From Psychrosphaera algicola (lineage in GTDB: Bacteria; Pseudomonadota; Gammaproteobacteria; Enterobacterales; Alteromonadaceae), in contig NZ_JAQOMS010000002.1 of assembly GCF_028401425.1 (NCBI RefSeq), positions 2,666,001 through 2,730,000 of the forward strand: DNA of 64,000 bases, read 5' to 3'. Below are positions 1 through 10,835 of this stretch, piece after piece; within the stretch, counting starts at the first letter, position 1, and every line of letters begins with the position of its first letter. A program made the position numbers and the translations under genes. The notes under the pieces were generated by a model. It searched no databases and was not told the DNA's origin. It was given only the letters and a program-made list of their open reading frames with translations.

Positions 1-45
1 TTTTAACGCGACAAAAAATGGATACAAAGCTTTCTTATCAAGCAC

Positions 46-699
46 ATGCCAACCGACTGTATTTTGTGTCAATTACCACTAGAGAAACCTCAGCGATTTA
101 CTCAATTGTGTGTAACGTGTGTGCTAGACATGCCAACTTATCCTTTGGGCTGGGATATTAAACAGCACGATCCCAAAGCCACCAGCGAGCTCACCTGCAG
201 TAATCTAGCGGGGATCACAGCAATTGGAAAATATGATTGGCCTTTAGATCACGTCTTACTGCAACTCAAATTTGGCCGCAGATTGTGGGCCGCTCGACCA
301 ATAGGAGCTCTTTTGACCAAACAGTTATCACAATTAATCTGGCCCCAGATTGACTTTGTCTGCCCACTGCCATTACACAAAAATAGATTGCGAAGTCGTG
401 GCTTTAATCAGGCATTCGTCATCTGCCAACATATCAAGTTTGACTTGCCGGTTAACATTTTGTGCTCTTTAAAACGGGTAAAATATTCGATGCCACAAAG
501 TGAACTGTCGCGTCGTGAACGTTTGCAAAATGTTCGCAATATATTTCGTTGTTCTGAAGATTTAACCGGCAAAACGATTTTATTGGTAGATGATGTTGTC
601 ACTACTGGCGCTACTTTAGACAATGCCGCTAAAGCACTTTTAGAACAGAACGCAACCGCAGTTTATGCTGCGGTTGGTGCTATTAGAACGCTGGATTAG
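46..699 (+). CDS. comF: ComF/GntX family phosphoribosyltransferase-like protein
   Basis: 217 residues. The N-terminus has paired cysteines (CILC near residue 5, CVTC near 22) typical of the ComF zinc-binding region. The C-terminus has the PRPP-binding loop VDDVVTTGAT (about residue 180) of type I phosphoribosyltransferases. ComF proteins are linked to uptake of transforming DNA; GntX is the enterobacterial relative. In many gammaproteobacteria comF/gntX sits directly before nfuA, as here apart from one peptidase gene. The ATG at 46 has no clear ribosome binding site. Another ATG at 18 lies one frame off, so the true start may be upstream behind a single-base error. The gene ends convergently, overlapping the next gene by about 4 bases. 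Confidence 0.85.
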   Translation: MPTDCILCQLPLEKPQRFTQLCVTCVLDMPTYPLGWDIKQHDPKATSELTCSNLAGITAIGKYDWPLDHVLLQLKFGRRLWAARPIGALLTKQLSQLIWPQIDFVCPLPLHKNRLRSRGFNQAFVICQHIKFDLPVNILCSLKRVKYSMPQSELSRRERLQNVRNIFRCSEDLTGKTILLVDDVVTTGATLDNAAKALLEQNATAVYAAVGAIRTLD

Positions 700-3236
700 T
701 AAGAAATACCTTTCGCGATAAATAGGGCATTGAACAACAAACGTTGGCTACCATAATTTATTGCTCTAAAGTTCGGATTGTCGGTCATGCCAATGACGAC
801 GCCACGGCCAAAACGATGAGCGACTAATGCCGTCGCTTCTGCGATTTTTTCAACATTGACCTGATCAGCATACCCTGAAATCAGTGGCTCTTTAGTATAT
901 TTAGCAACAACAGTGAAAGGCTTTTCAGGTTCGAGTAATAAATCGATGCTATTTTTAAACAACGGCATAGTTGCGTTACTGATACCAAATGACAAAGGAT
1001 GTCCTAGGTCGATGTCTGCAGCAAAATAAGCGCCTGCAACACGTTGACGACCTTGCAATGCTTCTTTGTCGTTGTAGCTTAAACCTTCGCTTTTAAAGCG
1101 CTTGCGCATATCTTTTGCGTTTATATGTTCTGCACTGAGTAATTTTTGTTGAGACAACCACAAGGCAGCGCGTTTTTGCCCCCACAACACACCACCGCTT
1201 TGTACCCAACCTTTTAGTTGTTTCGCTAAATTGTCATCGCTTTTACTGAAACTGCCGTCCGCTAAAATAATATGGGTATAACGTGACAAGTCCGTTGCTA
1301 TTATTTTTCGCTTATCAATAATCGTTGGCGAAAAACCAACGTGGCGGTCAAGTGCATACCAAGTTTCACCTACTTCATATAAGTTCATTCCGTTGCCGCC
1401 AATGACAAGGACTTCAGGCAGTTCAACGTTTAACATTGAACGACTACCCAAATCGATGCCCTTAGCCGACAATCCGGTGGTGATTTGGATCAGCTCTATC
1501 CCATGCTTATCAGCTACCGCAGCTAATGTTTTGCGCCAATCGCCTTGTTGCAAACCGGCATGAATTAACATTGTGCCTGCCGCCAATTGCTGGTCACCTT
1601 GCTTTGTCGAAATATAAAGCGGCTTCATCGCAGAACGAACCTTGATGTTTTTAGACAACAATTCATAAACTGCGGGCGCAGCACTAGAATCACGCCAATC
1701 GATGGCATAGGAGTAAACGTCATCTAGTGTGTTGTTGTTTGTTACTTTACGTTGCCAAAGGTTATTTGACACGTTTAAGCTTCTTTGTGACTTAACAGCG
1801 CGGTATTCAAGGTTAAAGGCCATTGCCAAGTTCCAACTAGATACGTCGTAGAATGTATTATCGTTAAAACTGGTGGCTTCAGAAAATATAGAGCGAATTA
1901 ACCGAGCTTGTGGTTGCTGCAGTGGAATGTACACACTGTTTTCGGCTGTAAATTGATGTTTGTCTATTTTAGCGTCTTTGTTTATCGCATAGGCTTGTAT
2001 ATTGTGTTGCTGCAACAAAGCCACAAAGTCGGCGACTCTTGATTTGTCAGCAATATCACCAACGATAAAACCATCTATATTTGCTTTTTAGCCACTTTTT
2101 TGGCATCTTGTTCAAATTGCCATTGGTAATCGAGTAATACTTGTTTGTTTTCTAAACTGCCTTTTAACGTAGAAAACGACGCAGTAATTTGATTTTTAAT
2201 TGTTGCAGGGAAAGCAACATCGCCGTTTATCGACTCCTGCAAATGGCCACGTGACGAACCTTGCTCAAACAAAATCCCTATCGTGCCGTGTAGGTCGGGG
2301 TAAGTTGAGCCCTTACCTGCATAAAAATCGTCAAAAGCTTCTTCGGTAAAATACAGTTGCTCTTGTTGGTCAAATGCCGCGGCGTGATACGTTGCTAATT
2401 CTTTAGTGAGTTCTACGTTGCGCTCAGGTGTAAATGGGTTTTTACGAGACGCTATGCTAGGCTGAAAAAGAATGTGCTGTGTGTGCCCATTTCATGATGG
2501 TCAGTTAATACGTTTGGTCGCCATTGATGATACTGCGCGATACGAGCGCGAGATTCTGGATGTTGTAGCAATAACCAATCCCGATTTAAGTCAAACCAAT
2601 AATGATTTACCCGTCCTCTGATCCAGTCTTGTACATGCTCACGATTGTTCGGATCGCTATTTAAGTTCATGCCTTTATGTTGATTTGCCCATTGCGCAAA
2701 ACGGCTTAATCCATCCGGATTTAAACTTGGGTCGAGTAATACCACCATTTGATCTAAATATTCCGCAACGGCAGGTGAACTCGATGCCGCTAAATAGTAG
2801 GCGACTAACATCGACGCATTACTGCCAGACGATTCATCACCGTGCACGCTGTAATTAAGATTAACAATCAGTGGAAACGCATCGTGATTTGGTTTGTTTC
2901 TTTGTTGTAACCGCTGAATGTGGTTACTTTGTATAGAAGAAATATTAGATTGATTCTTTGGTGCTGTGATCACTAATTGCAAAAGCTGCCTTTGCTCGTG
3001 ACTTTGCCCAATAACATTTAATGTTACGCGGTCACTGCTCTTTGCTAATGCGTGATAATACTGTACTAGCTGATCATGTCTTACATGCCACTCGCCAACT
3101 TGATAACCTAAAACTGATTCTGGTGTTGGGATGTTTTTATTATAATCCTCATCTGGGAGGTAATAACTTAGCGGCACCGCATGCAGGCCAGAACTAAGAA
3201 AAAAACTAAACTTATTGCTAAAACTCTAAGGTTCAT
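696..3236 (-). CDS. Secreted M14 zinc carboxypeptidase-like protein (frameshifted in this sequence)
   Basis: About 845 residues once four frame breaks are repaired. The start at 3236 gives a hydrophobic signal peptide. The M14 domain shows the zinc ligands in HGDESSG (about 2837-2854), then LDPSLNPDG, the DLNRDW motif and DHHEMGTHS, as expected for zinc carboxypeptidases. The C-terminal third has a Rossmann-like, glutamine-amidotransferase-type region. Breaks lie near 3163 (base missing between the signal peptide and the VPLSYYLPDE segment), near 2470 (T run), near 2085 (A run) and around 2030. Each repair restores one reading frame. Probable role is exported degradation of peptides; substrate not predictable. 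It interrupts the usual comF-nfuA pair. Confidence 0.8.
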
Positions 3237-3435
3237 TTTATCAATCTCTTTTATCAAACTTAACAACACATTAAACATAGCTATTGCCCATTCACAATAC
3301 CAATTAGATAAATTCAAGGTTAATTACGACCACCGAGGGTCAGTACTATTGAAATTCGACATGTTGCACCCATATCTTTAACCAAGTATTATGCATGTAA
3401 TTGCCAATAACCTAGTAAATTAGTCGGATATTCTC

Positions 3436-4014
3436 ATGATCTCTATCTCCGAAGCGGCCCAAGAACACTTCGTAAAACTGTTAGAAAAACAAACACCAAA
3501 AACGCGTATTCGTATTTTTGTTGTTAACCCTGGAACAAAAAGCGCTGAATGCGGTGTGTCATATTGCCCTGAAGAATCATTAGAGGAAGACGACATTGTG
3601 CTTCCGTATACTGGCTTTGAAGCTGCGGTAGACAAAGAAAGCGAACCGTTTTTAGAAGACGCAGAAATCGATTTTGTTACCGACCAAATGGGCTCTCAGC
3701 TAACGCTTAAAGCACCAAACGCTAAAGCGCGTAAAGTTTCTGAAAACGCAACTTTAAGAGAGCGCCTTCAGTACTTCATCGATACTGAAGTTAACCCAAG
3801 TTTAGCGGGTCACGGTGGCAACTGCCAAATCGTTGAAATTACTAAAGAAGGTGTGGTTGTTCTGCAATTCGGTGGTGGTTGTAATGGTTGTTCAATGATT
3901 GACGTAACGTTAAAAGACGGCATCGAAAAACAATTATTGAAAGAATTTGAAGGTGAAGTGTCAGGTGTTGCAGACAGCACTGAACATGAAGCTGGCGAAC
4001 ACTCTTACTACTAA
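3436..4014 (+). CDS. nfuA: Fe/S biogenesis protein NfuA
   Basis: 192 residues, the normal NfuA length, and intact. The N-terminal half is a degenerate A-type (IscA-like) domain. The C-terminal half is the NifU domain with GGGCNGCSM, the CxxC that binds a [4Fe-4S] cluster between two subunits. NfuA delivers clusters to apoproteins in the cytoplasm, especially under oxidative stress or iron limitation. A strong hairpin follows the stop. The preceding 200 bases carry no gene and must hold its promoter. Confidence 0.95.
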   Translation: MISISEAAQEHFVKLLEKQTPKTRIRIFVVNPGTKSAECGVSYCPEESLEEDDIVLPYTGFEAAVDKESEPFLEDAEIDFVTDQMGSQLTLKAPNAKARKVSENATLRERLQYFIDTEVNPSLAGHGGNCQIVEITKEGVVVLQFGGGCNGCSMIDVTLKDGIEKQLLKEFEGEVSGVADSTEHEAGEHSYY

Positions 4015-4022
4015 ATTGCGAC

Positions 4023-4058
4023 AAAGGGACGGACATAAACTCAGGTTTGTCCCTTTTT
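4023..4058 (+). terminator. Rho-independent terminator of nfuA
   Basis: AAAGGGAC pairs with GTCCCTTT across a loop, followed by a T run. It starts 8 bases after the nfuA stop. Confidence 0.8.
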
Positions 4059-4074
4059 CATTTCGAGAGCTAAT

Positions 4075-4355
4075 GTGACTCACGATAAACTGCAAGATTT
4101 TCTCCTTAAATATGGATCGACTCCGCAGGCCAGCGCAAAATGGTTTGGGATTGGCATCTTTTTATTTTTACCGGGATGATTGGTATCTATCTTTCGGTCA
4201 ACGCACCAACTTGGATATCTGTTGTTAGTTTTGCCACCTTAGTCGTTGGTGTATTAGTCGCACTAAAGGGCTATGTAGGTATTTTATTTAACCGCCTCGC
4301 TTATTTTCGCCATAACGCCGCTAAAAACAAAGCAAAATACAAACATATCAAATAA
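4075..4355 (+). CDS. Small two-helix membrane protein, unknown function (frameshifted)
   Basis: A GTG at 4075 opens a frame beginning MTHDKLQDFLLKYGST. It passes into a membrane helix and stops near 4174. The adjacent frame then continues with GMIGIYLSVNAPTW and a second helix to the stop at 4355. One extra G in the ACCGGGATG stretch (about 4171) joins them into a protein of about 93 residues. The C-terminus is basic (AAKNKAKYKHIK), so it probably faces the cytoplasm. I do not recognise the family. The frameshift repair is inference. Confidence 0.6.
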
Positions 4356-4432
4356 TCTTTTTTACTGTTCCGGCAATTTTAAAATCGCACATTATCAATA
4401 TAAAAATTCGGTAATCAGCATCTACTCTAGGT

Positions 4433-5788
4433 TTATCCTTGTGAGTTAACTTTACCCATAACATATTGGCTGTTTTGCAACATTGTTAATTGACTTGCTC
4501 CTCTGGCAAACAAAAACAACCAAAACGCTAGCCACAACCCTAGGTTTTCACCACCTAGTAAATGATTTAATGATACTGCGCAAACAAATACTATAGTAGC
4601 GATAAACATACTGTTGCGCATTGAACTAACCCAGCCTAATCCAATAAACACGCCATCAAAAATAAAACACATAAAACTGCCTAAGGGCATAAAAATGATT
4701 ATCCAATAATAGCTACTCAGTGATTGATGTAACTCTTCAATGTTGGTCATTAACTGAATAATGTCATTAGCAAATATCAAATAAACCAAGCTGTAAAAAA
4801 TGGCAAACTTAGCCCCAAACCGAAACCCTTTGGTGATGAATAATCGGACTTTTTCGCTTGTTTAGCACCAACTTGTTGACCCACAAGCGACTCAAGTGCA
4901 AAAGCGACACCGTCTAGGGCAAACGACAAAAACAGAAAAAACTGCATCATAATCGCATTTACCGCAACCGCATTAGGTCCAAATCGGCTGGCATAAAGAG
5001 TCATAAACGAAATGCAAAACTGCAATAACGCGCTTCGCATAAACAGCACTCGATTCATTGCGATAAGCCCTACGATGCCTGCATAACTTGCCGCAACAAA
5101 AGGCTTAAGCCGTTTTAGAACTGACACGTTATAGCTAATCAGCAGAACAAACTGACACGTTTCGGCAATGACTGACGCAAGTGCAACGCCACTCACTTCC
5201 AAGCCAAGTATAGGGACAAACACAATATCCCCAATTAAATTGACAAGGTTACAAACGATGACGGCAATAAGCACTTGTTTGGTTTTACCGATACCTATCA
5301 GGTAGCCCATAAATACAAGGTTAAGTAAGCTTACGGGGGCGATCCAAATTCGGATATCAAAATACTGTTGAGCGTAATACAGACTCGCTTCCATGTGCGC
5401 ACCAGTGTCGACCAACAGTAACATGGCTTGAAACAACCAACTTTGCAGCGTCAAAATCACCACTGCTAATAAAATAGCGAGAACACAACCCTGTAATAAA
5501 ACACGGCTTAAACCTTCACTATCTTGTCGTCCCCAAGCTTGAGACGCTAGGGCGGTTGTCGACATTCTTAGGAAACCCAATAGCCAAAATGCAATAGTTA
5601 CGACTAAACTACCTAAAGCGGTCCCAGATAAAAAATCGCTACTGTTTAAGTGACCTATTACGGCCGTATCAACAAATCCTAACAACGGCACCGTAATGTT
5701 TGCTAAAATCATAGGCTAAGGCAAGTTGCCATATTTTTAAATTAGCATGACCGCGAGGTCGCCAGAGGTGTTGAATATTTTGAATCAT
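4433..5788 (-). CDS. dinF: MATE efflux family protein, DinF subfamily (frameshifted)
   Basis: About 450 residues and twelve membrane helices after repair. The core reads ITVPLLGFVDTAVIGHL, a hallmark of the DinF branch of the MATE sodium/proton-drug antiporters. Two breaks are present. At 5716-5721 the plus strand reads CTAAGG where CCAGG would restore WQLAWPMILANIT. Near 4855 an A run is one base short. After repair the frame extends upstream to ATG at 5788 (MIQNIQHLWRPRGHANLK), which overlaps the 5' end of the divergent deacetylase gene. Substrate unknown. Confidence 0.85.
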
Positions 5789-6814
5789 TTACTTTCTACT
5801 ATTTTAACTGTGCTTTTAGCAATTTTTGTTTTTGCTGTCAGTTCGACATCGGCCCAAGCCGCAACGGTTGTAATATACCATCATGTCAGTGAAAACACGC
5901 CAGCATCCACGAGTCTTTCACCGGAAGACTTTATTAAGCACTTAACTTTGTTCGAAGAGCTCGAGCTCGAAGTCGTGCCACTATCCAAATTAGTGAACGC
6001 TATTCAAGATAAGCAAGATGTCCCATCTAATTGGGTCGCGATTACCTTTGACGATGGGTTTACTAGCGTTTATGACAACGCTATGCCTGAATTACAAAAA
6101 CGTAAATACCCGTTCACAGTGTTTGTTAATCCAGATAAAGTTGGGCCAAGTAAGCTGTACATGGACTGGCAACAACTCAGAGAAATAACAAAGGCCGGTG
6201 GAGAGATTGCGAACCATACGTTAGCCCATGAAAATTTGGTTCAAACCGGATTAACGCTAAACGAAATCAAAGCAAACCTCGCGGCGGCAGAAAAAGCCAT
6301 CACCGAAAACACTGGGCAAGCCCACAATATGGTTGCCTATCCTTTTGGCGAGTATAACGACATCGTGAAAACCGCTTTAAAAGAATTAGGTATGGTCGGG
6401 TTTGCCCAACATTCAGGGGCGATTGATAAATACAGTGACCTTCAAGCCTTAACGCGCTTTCCCGCTGCAGGTATTTACGCCAATCCTAATACGTTGAAAA
6501 ATAAAGTGCTAAGTCTGCCTTTTTCGGTGAAATCCTACAGCCCAACAGATACGACGCCAATTAACAACCCGCCTAAATTTGTTGTTGAACTGGCTAAAAA
6601 AGACTTTTATCAAAGTCAATTAGCCTGTTTTGTTTCAGGTTTTTCCGATCCAGTTAAACCAACTTGGATTGATGATTTAACATTTGAGATCACCGCAACA
6701 GATGTGATCGGACTTGGCCGAGTAAAATACAATTGTACCGCGCCTTCCATCAGCCACGCCGGTAAATATTACTGGATGTCCAAGTTATGGATTAACCTCG
6801 ATGGTACAGACTGA
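5747..6814 (+). CDS. Secreted polysaccharide deacetylase (NodB domain)
   Basis: Exported carbohydrate esterase family 4-like enzyme. The NodB signature is clear: TFDDGF (catalytic and metal-binding aspartates, near 6049), then NHTLAH (metal-binding histidines, near 6212) and YPFGEYND. A C-terminal beta-rich region of about 100 residues follows. The signal peptide is LLAIFVFAVSSTSAQA, with cleavage after AQA. The long frame opens at ATG 5747, but that overlaps the repaired MATE start at 5788. In-frame TTG 5780 or GTG 5810 would give a more compact signal peptide. It probably removes acetyl groups from an exported or environmental polysaccharide. Confidence 0.85.
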   Translation: MTARSPEVLNILNHLLSTILTVLLAIFVFAVSSTSAQAATVVIYHHVSENTPASTSLSPEDFIKHLTLFEELELEVVPLSKLVNAIQDKQDVPSNWVAITFDDGFTSVYDNAMPELQKRKYPFTVFVNPDKVGPSKLYMDWQQLREITKAGGEIANHTLAHENLVQTGLTLNEIKANLAAAEKAITENTGQAHNMVAYPFGEYNDIVKTALKELGMVGFAQHSGAIDKYSDLQALTRFPAAGIYANPNTLKNKVLSLPFSVKSYSPTDTTPINNPPKFVVELAKKDFYQSQLACFVSGFSDPVKPTWIDDLTFEITATDVIGLGRVKYNCTAPSISHAGKYYWMSKLWINLDGTD

Positions 6815-6869
6815 GTTTTGTTTATACCAAGCGGATCTCGGCTGTTTTGTGGTTATATAGTTGGGATGG

Positions 6870-6895
6870 CGTGGCTAATCATAGAATTAGCCACG
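6870..6895. terminator. Perfect hairpin between convergent genes
   Basis: CGTGGCTAAT and ATTAGCCACG are perfect 10-base arms around a 6-base loop. They lie between the convergent deacetylase and SCO genes. No T tract follows on either strand, so intrinsic termination is uncertain; a 3'-end stabiliser is equally possible. Confidence 0.5.
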
Positions 6896-6921
6896 TACGG
6901 TCTCACTAAGTTAAAAATGCC

Positions 6922-7551
6922 TTACATCAACTTTTTGAAGTCTTCTAACATAGTTTGAGTATCGACAGTAGGAACTTGGTTTAATACAATTTCAGGCTTA
7001 AAAATAGCTTCTATTTGTGCGTCGGGGTTCACTAATATTATTGACGCACTGTGGTCAACAAAATAGCCATCTTCGATTTCCTGATCCGGTATTGAGTACA
7101 TCAAACCTAAGTTTCTGACGAAAGGGAATAGGTTTTTATGTTCCGCTCTAACGCCTTTAATATTGCCACCAAAGTAGTCAATGTATTTAGCCATGTTTTC
7201 TGGTGTGTCCCGTTTAGGATCAACAGATACGAACACAATTCGCACGGGCTTGTCTGACACTTTCTGAAGCTCTGGTAAAATTCGACTGAGTTTAGCTAAT
7301 GTCATAGGACATACATCAGGACAGGACAAGTAGCCTAAAAAGACTAAATCCCAATACCCTTTCAGGTTATCGTTAGTGAATACGGTATTCGTTTCGTCCT
7401 GTAACTCAAAAGGTTGGATCACGCGTTGGGGGTCGTATACAAACGTTGTTTCCGAAAACTCAATTTTGGAAGTAGATTGAAATACAAACACACCAACACA
7501 AACAGAGATTAGAGCCGCTAATACAAGCAATACATTTTGTTTTAAGTTCAT
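6922..7551 (-). CDS. SCO1/SenC family copper chaperone for cytochrome oxidase
   Basis: 209 residues, intact. One N-terminal membrane anchor is followed by a thioredoxin-fold domain. It carries the copper-binding CPDVC (CxxxC, about residue 76) and the distal histidine in VDHSAS, the three ligands of SCO proteins. SCO proteins load or reduce the CuA centre of subunit II on the periplasmic side. It is the last gene of the oxidase operon, 9 bases after ctaB. Confidence 0.93.
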   Translation of the reverse strand: MNLKQNVLLVLAALISVCVGVFVFQSTSKIEFSETTFVYDPQRVIQPFELQDETNTVFTNDNLKGYWDLVFLGYLSCPDVCPMTLAKLSRILPELQKVSDKPVRIVFVSVDPKRDTPENMAKYIDYFGGNIKGVRAEHKNLFPFVRNLGLMYSIPDQEIEDGYFVDHSASIILVNPDAQIEAIFKPEIVLNQVPTVDTQTMLEDFKKLM

Positions 7552-7559
7552 TCGAGGGC

Positions 7560-8459
7560 CTAAATAAAGTGGTCGACTAACAAGACCACAAATAACGCCA
7601 ATAAATGCCAGATCGAAAACTTAAAGGTTTCCATCGCTAATTGTTTATTTTCTGTGGTTTTTAACAACCAAGCATAACGTAAAAAGACAACGTTTAAGCC
7701 TAAGCTTACAACCAAATACAGGATACCTGTCATACCCACCAGATACGGTAGAATACAAACTAAGGTCAGCAAAATGGTGTATAACATGATGGTATTTTTG
7801 GTAAATTCGTTGCCATGAGTTACGGGCAACATTGGGATATTAACCCGGGCGTAATCTTCTTTTCGGTGGATCGCTAACGCCCAAAAGTGCGGTGGTGTCC
7901 AAGTAAAAATGATCATTACAAGTAATAACGCATGTGGATGAATTTCTCCGGTAATCGCACACCAACCAAGTAGCGGCGGCATCGCACCGGCTAAACCGCC
8001 AATGACGATATTCTGAGGTGTGAGACGTTTTAGAATAAGAGTATAGACAACCGCATAACCAAATAAACTGGCAAGTGTTAACCAAGCTGTTAGTGGATTA
8101 ACTTCAAAATACAATAAAACAAAGCCACTGAACGCCAAAAATAACGAAAATCCGATAGCTTGTTGATTAGTTAAACGCCCTTTGGCAATAGGTCTGTTGT
8201 ATGTTCGAGCCATCTTGGCATCGATTTTTTGGTCAACGATATGATTCATCGCAGCGGCTGCGGCAGACAGTAAACCTATTCCTAAACTCGCGACAAATAA
8301 TAAACTAAGTGAAGGCAATGTCGGTTGGGCTAAAACCATTCCAACGATAGCGGTAATCACTAACATAAAGACTACTTTTGGTTTGGTGATTTCATATAAA
8401 TCTTTGACCAACCCAACTAAGCTAGTCAGTTGATTTGACTGTGTACGTTGTTCTATCAT
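7560..8459 (-). CDS. ctaB: Protoheme IX farnesyltransferase (heme O synthase)
   Basis: 299 residues, intact, with about nine membrane helices. The UbiA-superfamily motifs are present: NHIVDQKIDAKMART (first aspartate-rich site) and HRKEDYARVNIPML (second site). It transfers a farnesyl group to heme B to form heme O, the precursor of the heme A needed by the adjacent oxidase. It lies directly downstream of ctaA, the next enzyme in the pathway. The name cyoE is used for the bo3-oxidase version; the context here favours ctaB. Confidence 0.95.
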   Translation of the reverse strand: MIEQRTQSNQLTSLVGLVKDLYEITKPKVVFMLVITAIVGMVLAQPTLPSLSLLFVASLGIGLLSAAAAAMNHIVDQKIDAKMARTYNRPIAKGRLTNQQAIGFSLFLAFSGFVLLYFEVNPLTAWLTLASLFGYAVVYTLILKRLTPQNIVIGGLAGAMPPLLGWCAITGEIHPHALLLVMIIFTWTPPHFWALAIHRKEDYARVNIPMLPVTHGNEFTKNTIMLYTILLTLVCILPYLVGMTGILYLVVSLGLNVVFLRYAWLLKTTENKQLAMETFKFSIWHLLALFVVLLVDHFI

Positions 8460-8460
8460 T

Positions 8461-9521
8461 TCACGCTCCTTCCACCAAGGTTTGACTTGACCTTACTGGC
8501 TTTTCTTGTGGCTCTATCGTCGGGCGACGTAACTTAAAGCCCGATAAATACCAAGTGGCAATTAAACTCAACAACAGGCAGACAGCAACAAAATTGTGCA
8601 TTACTGCGACGGCCAATGGCAGATGAAAAACCACATTAGAGATCCCTAGCAATATTTGCAATAGCAAAAGCCCCGAAATCCCAAGGGCCACTTTTCTATT
8701 CGCTTGAAAATCTCTTTTAGAAGCATAAAGATCAGCGTTAAACACATCAAAGTAACGGCAATTGCACCAAAACGATGGAGAATATGGATACTCATTCGCG
8801 CTTCATAAGGGAAAACACCAAACTCATAATTGGCATGCCCTGTTGGTATGGATAGGGCCTGACCTAAATCAAATCGTTGTTGCCAACCATCTTCACAAAT
8901 AGGCAAATCTAAGCAAGCAACAGCTGAATAGTTGGCGGCTGTCCAACCGCCCAACGCAATTTGTAGAACCACAACAAACACCGCTGATTTAATCGCTAGA
9001 TGAAGCTTTGATGAAGATGAAAACTTAGAGTTTTCGAGCCAAGCCGGATAAAGTTTTCGTCGTAATTGAATGGTTAATAAAAACAATATTGCGAAGGTCG
9101 TGAATCCGCCTAACAGATGACCCATTACAATTAGAGGCATAAGGTTCATAGTAACGGTTAACATGCCGAGTACGGCTTGCAGGGTAACTGTAATGAGTAG
9201 AATACTGGGGAGCAGAAGTCTTTGTTTGGCTTTGATGCTTAAAACAAAGATAGCTAATATCAATAACCCTAATGAGCCAGCAAAATAGCGATGGATCATC
9301 TCATTCCACGCTTTATGCGCTTCGACTGGACGCTCTGGAAACGCCAACTCAGCTTTAGTAATGTCAACTTCCGCAGTAGGGACTGACAAAAATCCATAAC
9401 AACCGGGCCAATCAGGGCAACCTAAACCGGCGTGGGTCAAACGTGTATACGCACCTAAAACTATCACTACAGACGTTACACACAGTGCAACAACAGCTAA
9501 TTTGTACAATGAACGAAGCAT
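8461..9521 (-). CDS. ctaA: Heme A synthase, COX15/CtaA family (frameshifted)
   Basis: About 353 residues after one repair, with eight predicted helices. It begins with a membrane segment and a GCPDWPGCYG cysteine pair, typical of type 2 CtaA proteins. Conserved helix histidines include the HRYFAG and HILHRFGA segments. It oxidises the C8 methyl of heme O to a formyl group, making heme A. The break near 8697 is a 4-A run that should be 5; repair joins LKEIFKRIEKK to VALGISGLLLLQ. It starts at 9521 and ends 1 base before the ctaB start, so translation is probably coupled. Confidence 0.9.
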
Positions 9522-9567
9522 GGCACACCTCTTTTATTATTCTTCTTATTTTGTTCTTTTAATACCG

Positions 9568-10068
9568 TTAACCGACTCGCGCATAATTCAGCAGCTTTTT
9601 GATGTCGGCCAAAATATCTTTGCTGGTATTTATCGTATGTTCCCTGTCAGCTGCACCGGCATACTGCATAATCACCTTACCAAATGGGTCCACAATGTAT
9701 AGATACTGCGAGGATAAATTTTTGTTCGTCAATTTTAGCGTTTTTAACATAGGGTATTCTGAGGGCAACTTGGCGCTACCTAACACGTAAGCATTGACTC
9801 TTTTTGTAATTTACCAAGCGCTATATAAGTTTGATTTAGACCATAAAATTGCTCCACACAAACCGCGTCGCAACTTTCTGTTGGCTGATAAACAATTGAC
9901 TAAGGTCGGCACATCGTGATGCAGGTCGAGTTCTGTTGTAAATTCAACAAACTCCCCTTATTTGTCGCACCTATAGGTGTACCATCCCATTTTTAAGACA
10001 ACAAACGCGAGTATCAAAGGGACACCCGCCATAACTAAAAATATCGAGAAAAATGATTTGGTTTTCAT
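9568..10068 (-). CDS. SCO-like membrane-anchored thioredoxin-fold protein in the oxidase operon (frameshifted)
   Basis: About 167 residues after repair. One N-terminal membrane anchor (MKTKSFFSIFLVMAGVPL) is followed by a periplasmic domain. It contains ESCDAVC, a CxxxC pair spaced like the copper site of SCO proteins, and the late strand LYIVDPFGKVIMQY typical of thioredoxin folds. No distal histidine is obvious. Four errors break it: CTATAGG near 9970 and CTAAGG at 9900 (both become CCAGG), a short G run near 9958 and one base near 9785. Its place between SURF1 and ctaA suggests a role in oxidase assembly; copper or thiol chemistry is inference. Confidence 0.7.
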
Positions 10069-10081
10069 TACTACAACTCTC

Positions 10082-10807
10082 CTAATTCGAATCCTGTGAA
10101 TCGGGTTTGACCCGGCTAGCGAAAACAAAAATAACTAAACTGGCAAAGGCCAACAGAAACCACTGTAGCGCATACGCTTCATGTTTTTCAGGCATCATCA
10201 CGACGGGCTTATACGTTTGAACTAAACCTTGAACTTGTTCATTATTTGCATAGACAATTAACGGCACCATTTTGGGCTGCCAATCATGTTCAAATACCAT
10301 ATTAATTGATTGGATCCGCTGAGGCCATTGGTCTGTTAAAGGGGATTTTCTAATACAAACTGTTGTAACTGTGTCGACTTAATCACCCCATGTAATTCAA
10401 CTTCTGAGGGTAAATTGAACGTTGGAAGTTCAGATCGGTTATTTGGTGCTTTTAGCCAACCAAAATCAACCAGTATAGATTGGTTATATTTACTTGATAA
10501 TACAGGTGCCAGTACTTTATAACCTTAGCTGCCCTTGATGAACTCGGTTATCCAATAACATCATATACTGAGATAAGACATGGCCCGTAATTACTGTATT
10601 TTGACCATTCAACAATTCGCTAGACTTGGCGTCAACGGGATTAAATAAATCATCCTGAGTTGCTAATTGTTCCGTGCCAAACGACAACAACCACTCGCGC
10701 TTCTCATCCGCACGCTGCAATTGCCAAAATCCCAACTTGCACAACAGAATAAAAGCGGTCAAAGTGACCAACACAGGCCAAAAAGATATCTTGATTCGTT
10801 TTAACAC
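10082..10807 (-). CDS. SURF1 family cytochrome oxidase assembly protein (frameshifted)
   Basis: About 242 residues after repair, with one helix at each end flanking a periplasmic domain, the SURF1 plan. The N-terminal FWQLQRADEK and the NRVHQGQPGY motif are characteristic. SURF1 helps insert heme A into subunit I. Breaks: 10523-10528 reads CCTTAG where CCTGG restores the GQPGYKVLAP motif; a C run near 10342 is one base short. Start is GTG at 10807. The divergent DUF2909 gene begins 29 bases away. Confidence 0.88.
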
Positions 10808-10835
10808 TACGACTACAACCTATAGGGAAAAACAT

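Noticed and set aside
408..623. Minus-strand frame inside comF
   Set aside because: It is antisense to a clear ComF protein and has no motif.
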